Shown here piece after piece: positions 62,553 to 64,000 of a DNA stretch of 64,000 nt. This DNA is from Chloroflexota bacterium (GTDB lineage: Bacteria > Chloroflexota > UBA6077 > JACCZL01): assembly GCA_020845495.1 (NCBI GenBank), contig JADLFM010000152.1, positions 1-64,000 on the forward strand, given 5' to 3'. Under the pieces are notes generated by a model. It was not told the origin of the DNA. It made no database searches and worked only from the letters and a program-made list of their open reading frames with translations. The first letter of the stretch is position 1, and each line of letters begins with the position of its first letter. The position numbers were made by a program, and so were the translations under genes.

Positions 62553-63455
62553 CTACGCCCGCGCCGGCACCGGCAGATCGATGTGCGCGGCGGCGAGCGC
62601 TGCGTCGATGACGGCCGCCGACCTCTCGTCTGGCTCCACCAGCGGCAGGCGCGGCGACCCGACGTCGAAGCCGACCTTCCGCAAGGCGTACTTCAGAGGG
62701 ATCGGGTTGGTGGTGACGAACAGTGCGTTGAAGAACGGCCGAAGCTTGCGGTGCAACGCCGACGCCTCGCCGGTTCGCCCAGCCACGAAGTGCCCGATCA
62801 TCTCCTGAATCTGCGCGCCGACGAGGTGCGATGCGACGCTGACGATGCCATATCCGCCGAGCGAGAGTAGCGGGAGGGTCGCAATGTCGTCACCGCTCCA
62901 GACCCGGAAGCCGGGCTGGCTTTCCTCGATGATCTGGGCAATCGCGTCGAAGTTCCCGCTGGCCTCCTTGATCCCGACGATGTTGGGGATCCGGCTGAGC
63001 CGGATCGTGGTCTCGGGCAGCATGTTCGTGACCGTCCGAGACGGCACGTTGTAAAGGATCATTGGCAGATCGACGGCTCGAGCGATGGCCTCGAAATGGG
63101 CGTACAGGCCCTGCTGTGGCGGCTTGTTGTAGTACGGCACCGTGCCGAGAATACCGTCGACGCCGGCTGCTTTGGCCTCCAGACTCGCCTCGATGCTCTC
63201 GGCCGTGTTGTAGTTACAGGTTCCGGCTACGATCGTTGCCCGCGCGCCGATTGCGTCGCGGACCTCACGGAACAGTCGGACCTTTTCGCTCGATGTCAGC
63301 GTCGGCGACTCGCCGGTGGTCCCGGAGAGAACCAGCCCGTTCGAGCCGGACGCGATCAACGCCTCGGCAAGCTCACATGCCCGCGCGTAGTCGACGTTGC
63401 CCTGTCCGTCGAATGGCGTCACCATCGCCGTGAGAACTCGCCCGAACTCCGCCAT
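62553..63455 (-). CDS. dapA: 4-hydroxy-tetrahydrodipicolinate synthase
   Basis: A 300-residue DapA, which condenses pyruvate and aspartate semialdehyde in lysine synthesis. LSGTTGESPTL is the Thr-containing active-site loop, YNVPSRTVTNM and GIKEASGN with the Schiff-base Lys complete the site. The ATG at 63455 follows GGGAGG; an in-frame GTG at 63470 is less likely. Follows asd in the same operon, with a hairpin between. Confidence 0.95.
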   Translation of the reverse strand: MAEFGRVLTAMVTPFDGQGNVDYARACELAEALIASGSNGLVLSGTTGESPTLTSSEKVRLFREVRDAIGARATIVAGTCNYNTAESIEASLEAKAAGVDGILGTVPYYNKPPQQGLYAHFEAIARAVDLPMILYNVPSRTVTNMLPETTIRLSRIPNIVGIKEASGNFDAIAQIIEESQPGFRVWSGDDIATLPLLSLGGYGIVSVASHLVGAQIQEMIGHFVAGRTGEASALHRKLRPFFNALFVTTNPIPLKYALRKVGFDVGSPRLPLVEPDERSAAVIDAALAAAHIDLPVPARA

Positions 63456-63559
63456 CGCAGCCTCCCGCACCTCTTCGTGTCTCCTGCCCCCGCCCGGCAG
63501 GGGCTACGTATCCCGTCATCGACTCAGATCCTCTTGGCGACGAAGTCAACGTCAACCAA

Positions 63560-63592
63560 CGGACCCGGTAGGGAGGCTCCCTGCCGGGTCCG
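63560..63592 (-). terminator. Hairpin between asd and dapA
   Basis: CGGACCCGG pairs with CCGGGTCCG, with inner GGGAG/CTCCC, just after the asd stop on the minus strand. It may reduce read-through into dapA, 105 bases further on. Confidence 0.7.
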
Positions 63593-63601
63593 TCTTCAGA
63601 C

Positions 63602-64000
63602 TCAGCGCGCGGCCACAGCAGCCGGCGCGACTGATGCCAGCGGCGCACCGTAGAGCAGTTCCGCGATTTGCACCGCATTGAGCGCGGCGCCCTTGCGCAG
63701 GTTGTCGGAGACGCACCAGAGCACGATACCGCCCGGATTCGAAACGTCCGCGCGAATCCGCCCGACGTAGACTGGATCGCGGCCCGCGGCATCGAGCGGC
63801 CGGGGGTACTCGTCGTTGGCTGGATCATCCACCACTACGATGCCCGGCGCCGTCGAGAGAATCTCGCGCGCCTCCGTCGGGTCCATCGGCCGCTCGAACT
63901 CGATGTGCAGCGCCTCCGAGTGACCGATAGCGACGGGTACCCGCACGCAGGTCGCCGAGAGCCGCAGGTCGGGGATGCCCATGATCTTCCGAGTCTCGGC
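63602..64000 (-). CDS. asd: Aspartate-semialdehyde dehydrogenase (C-terminal part)
   Basis: Only the last 132 residues lie in the window; the gene continues beyond 64000. ETRKIMGIPDLRLSATCVRVPVAIGHSEA and later VGRIRADVSNPGGIVLWCVSDNLRKGAALNAVQIAE match the C-terminal Asd domain. The enzyme makes aspartate semialdehyde for lysine, threonine and methionine. Clustering with dapA supports the call. Confidence 0.93.
   Translation of the reverse strand, partial: AETRKIMGIPDLRLSATCVRVPVAIGHSEALHIEFERPMDPTEAREILSTAPGIVVVDDPANDEYPRPLDAAGRDPVYVGRIRADVSNPGGIVLWCVSDNLRKGAALNAVQIAELLYGAPLASVAPAAVAAR

Noticed and set aside
1..64000. tRNA, rRNA, IS elements or integrases
   Set aside because: None recognised by reading; no transposase or integrase protein motif appears in any frame. 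A tRNA scan would be needed to exclude a missed tRNA.

Overview
The window is high-GC bacterial chromosome with dense coding on both strands, many GTG starts and short ATGA or TGATG overlaps. The exported lipoproteins have twin-arginine-like signals, a lipobox and long Ala/Pro/Ser linkers. Together with an LLM flavin oxidoreductase, a CysO-type cysteine cluster, a Tad-like pilin cluster and the 'CCCTCACCCCC' dispersed repeat, this fits a Chloroflexota bacterium, perhaps near Thermomicrobia or an uncultured soil/hot-spring relative. That assignment is inference; no rRNA gene or tRNA was recognised by eye.

Layout. 0.8-5.1 kb (-): catabolic cluster of class II aldolase, isochorismatase-fold hydrolase, an EutA-type reactivase with a His-rich N-terminus, and a bicupin. 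5.2-8.7 kb (+): oligopeptide-type ABC binding protein and two permeases. 8.9-11.7 kb (-): two paralogous alpha/beta hydrolases. 11.9-15.6 kb (+): alpha/beta hydrolase, second bicupin, MFS exporter. 15.8-18.2 kb (-): a compact four-gene ubiquitin-like conjugation operon (E2-like, JAB/JAMM peptidase, E1-like, ubiquitin-like protein with a tail after Gly-Gly). 18.4-25.4 kb: MFS transporter, an M20-fold protein with altered metal ligands, LLM oxidoreductase, a hydrolase lacking the usual Ser, and a NitT/TauT ATPase plus binding protein without a permease. 25.6-30.3 kb (-): HNH endonuclease, CobU, PriA, Gmk. 30.4-37.6 kb (+): RqcH, class A PBP, IlvD, methyltransferase. 37.9-42.5 kb (-): sulfur-carrier cysteine biosynthesis set (Mec-type JAB, CysM, CysO-like, MoaD-E1 fusion, CysK, Rrf2 regulator) under a strong sigma70-type promoter. 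42.6-45.5 kb (-): binding protein and both aconitase-X subunits. 46.6-49.1 kb (+): Tad-type pilins and a vWA TadG. 49.4-50.9 kb (-): M23 peptidase and AsnC-domain protein. 51.1-57.0 kb (+): C26 hydrolase, SucA, SucB, esterase. 57.2-64 kb: receptor-type nucleotide cyclase, small CxxC protein, HAD dehalogenase, GNAT, rhomboid, DapA and the C-terminal part of Asd, which runs off the window.

How it fits together. The first 25 kb looks like a catabolic region for small organic compounds. Several transcription units there share one promoter architecture, a -10 hexamer followed directly by an (A/G/T)CATGC core, suggesting one regulon. The second half is mostly housekeeping: restart helicase, GMP kinase, ribosome quality control, cell wall, branched-chain amino acids, cysteine, TCA cycle, lysine. 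The most unusual element is the E2-JAB-E1-Ubl operon at 15.8-18.2 kb. It has the parts list of bacterial ubiquitin-like conjugation systems and is clearly different from the second E1/JAB/MoaD set at 37.9-40.9 kb, which sits with cysteine synthases and has no E2.
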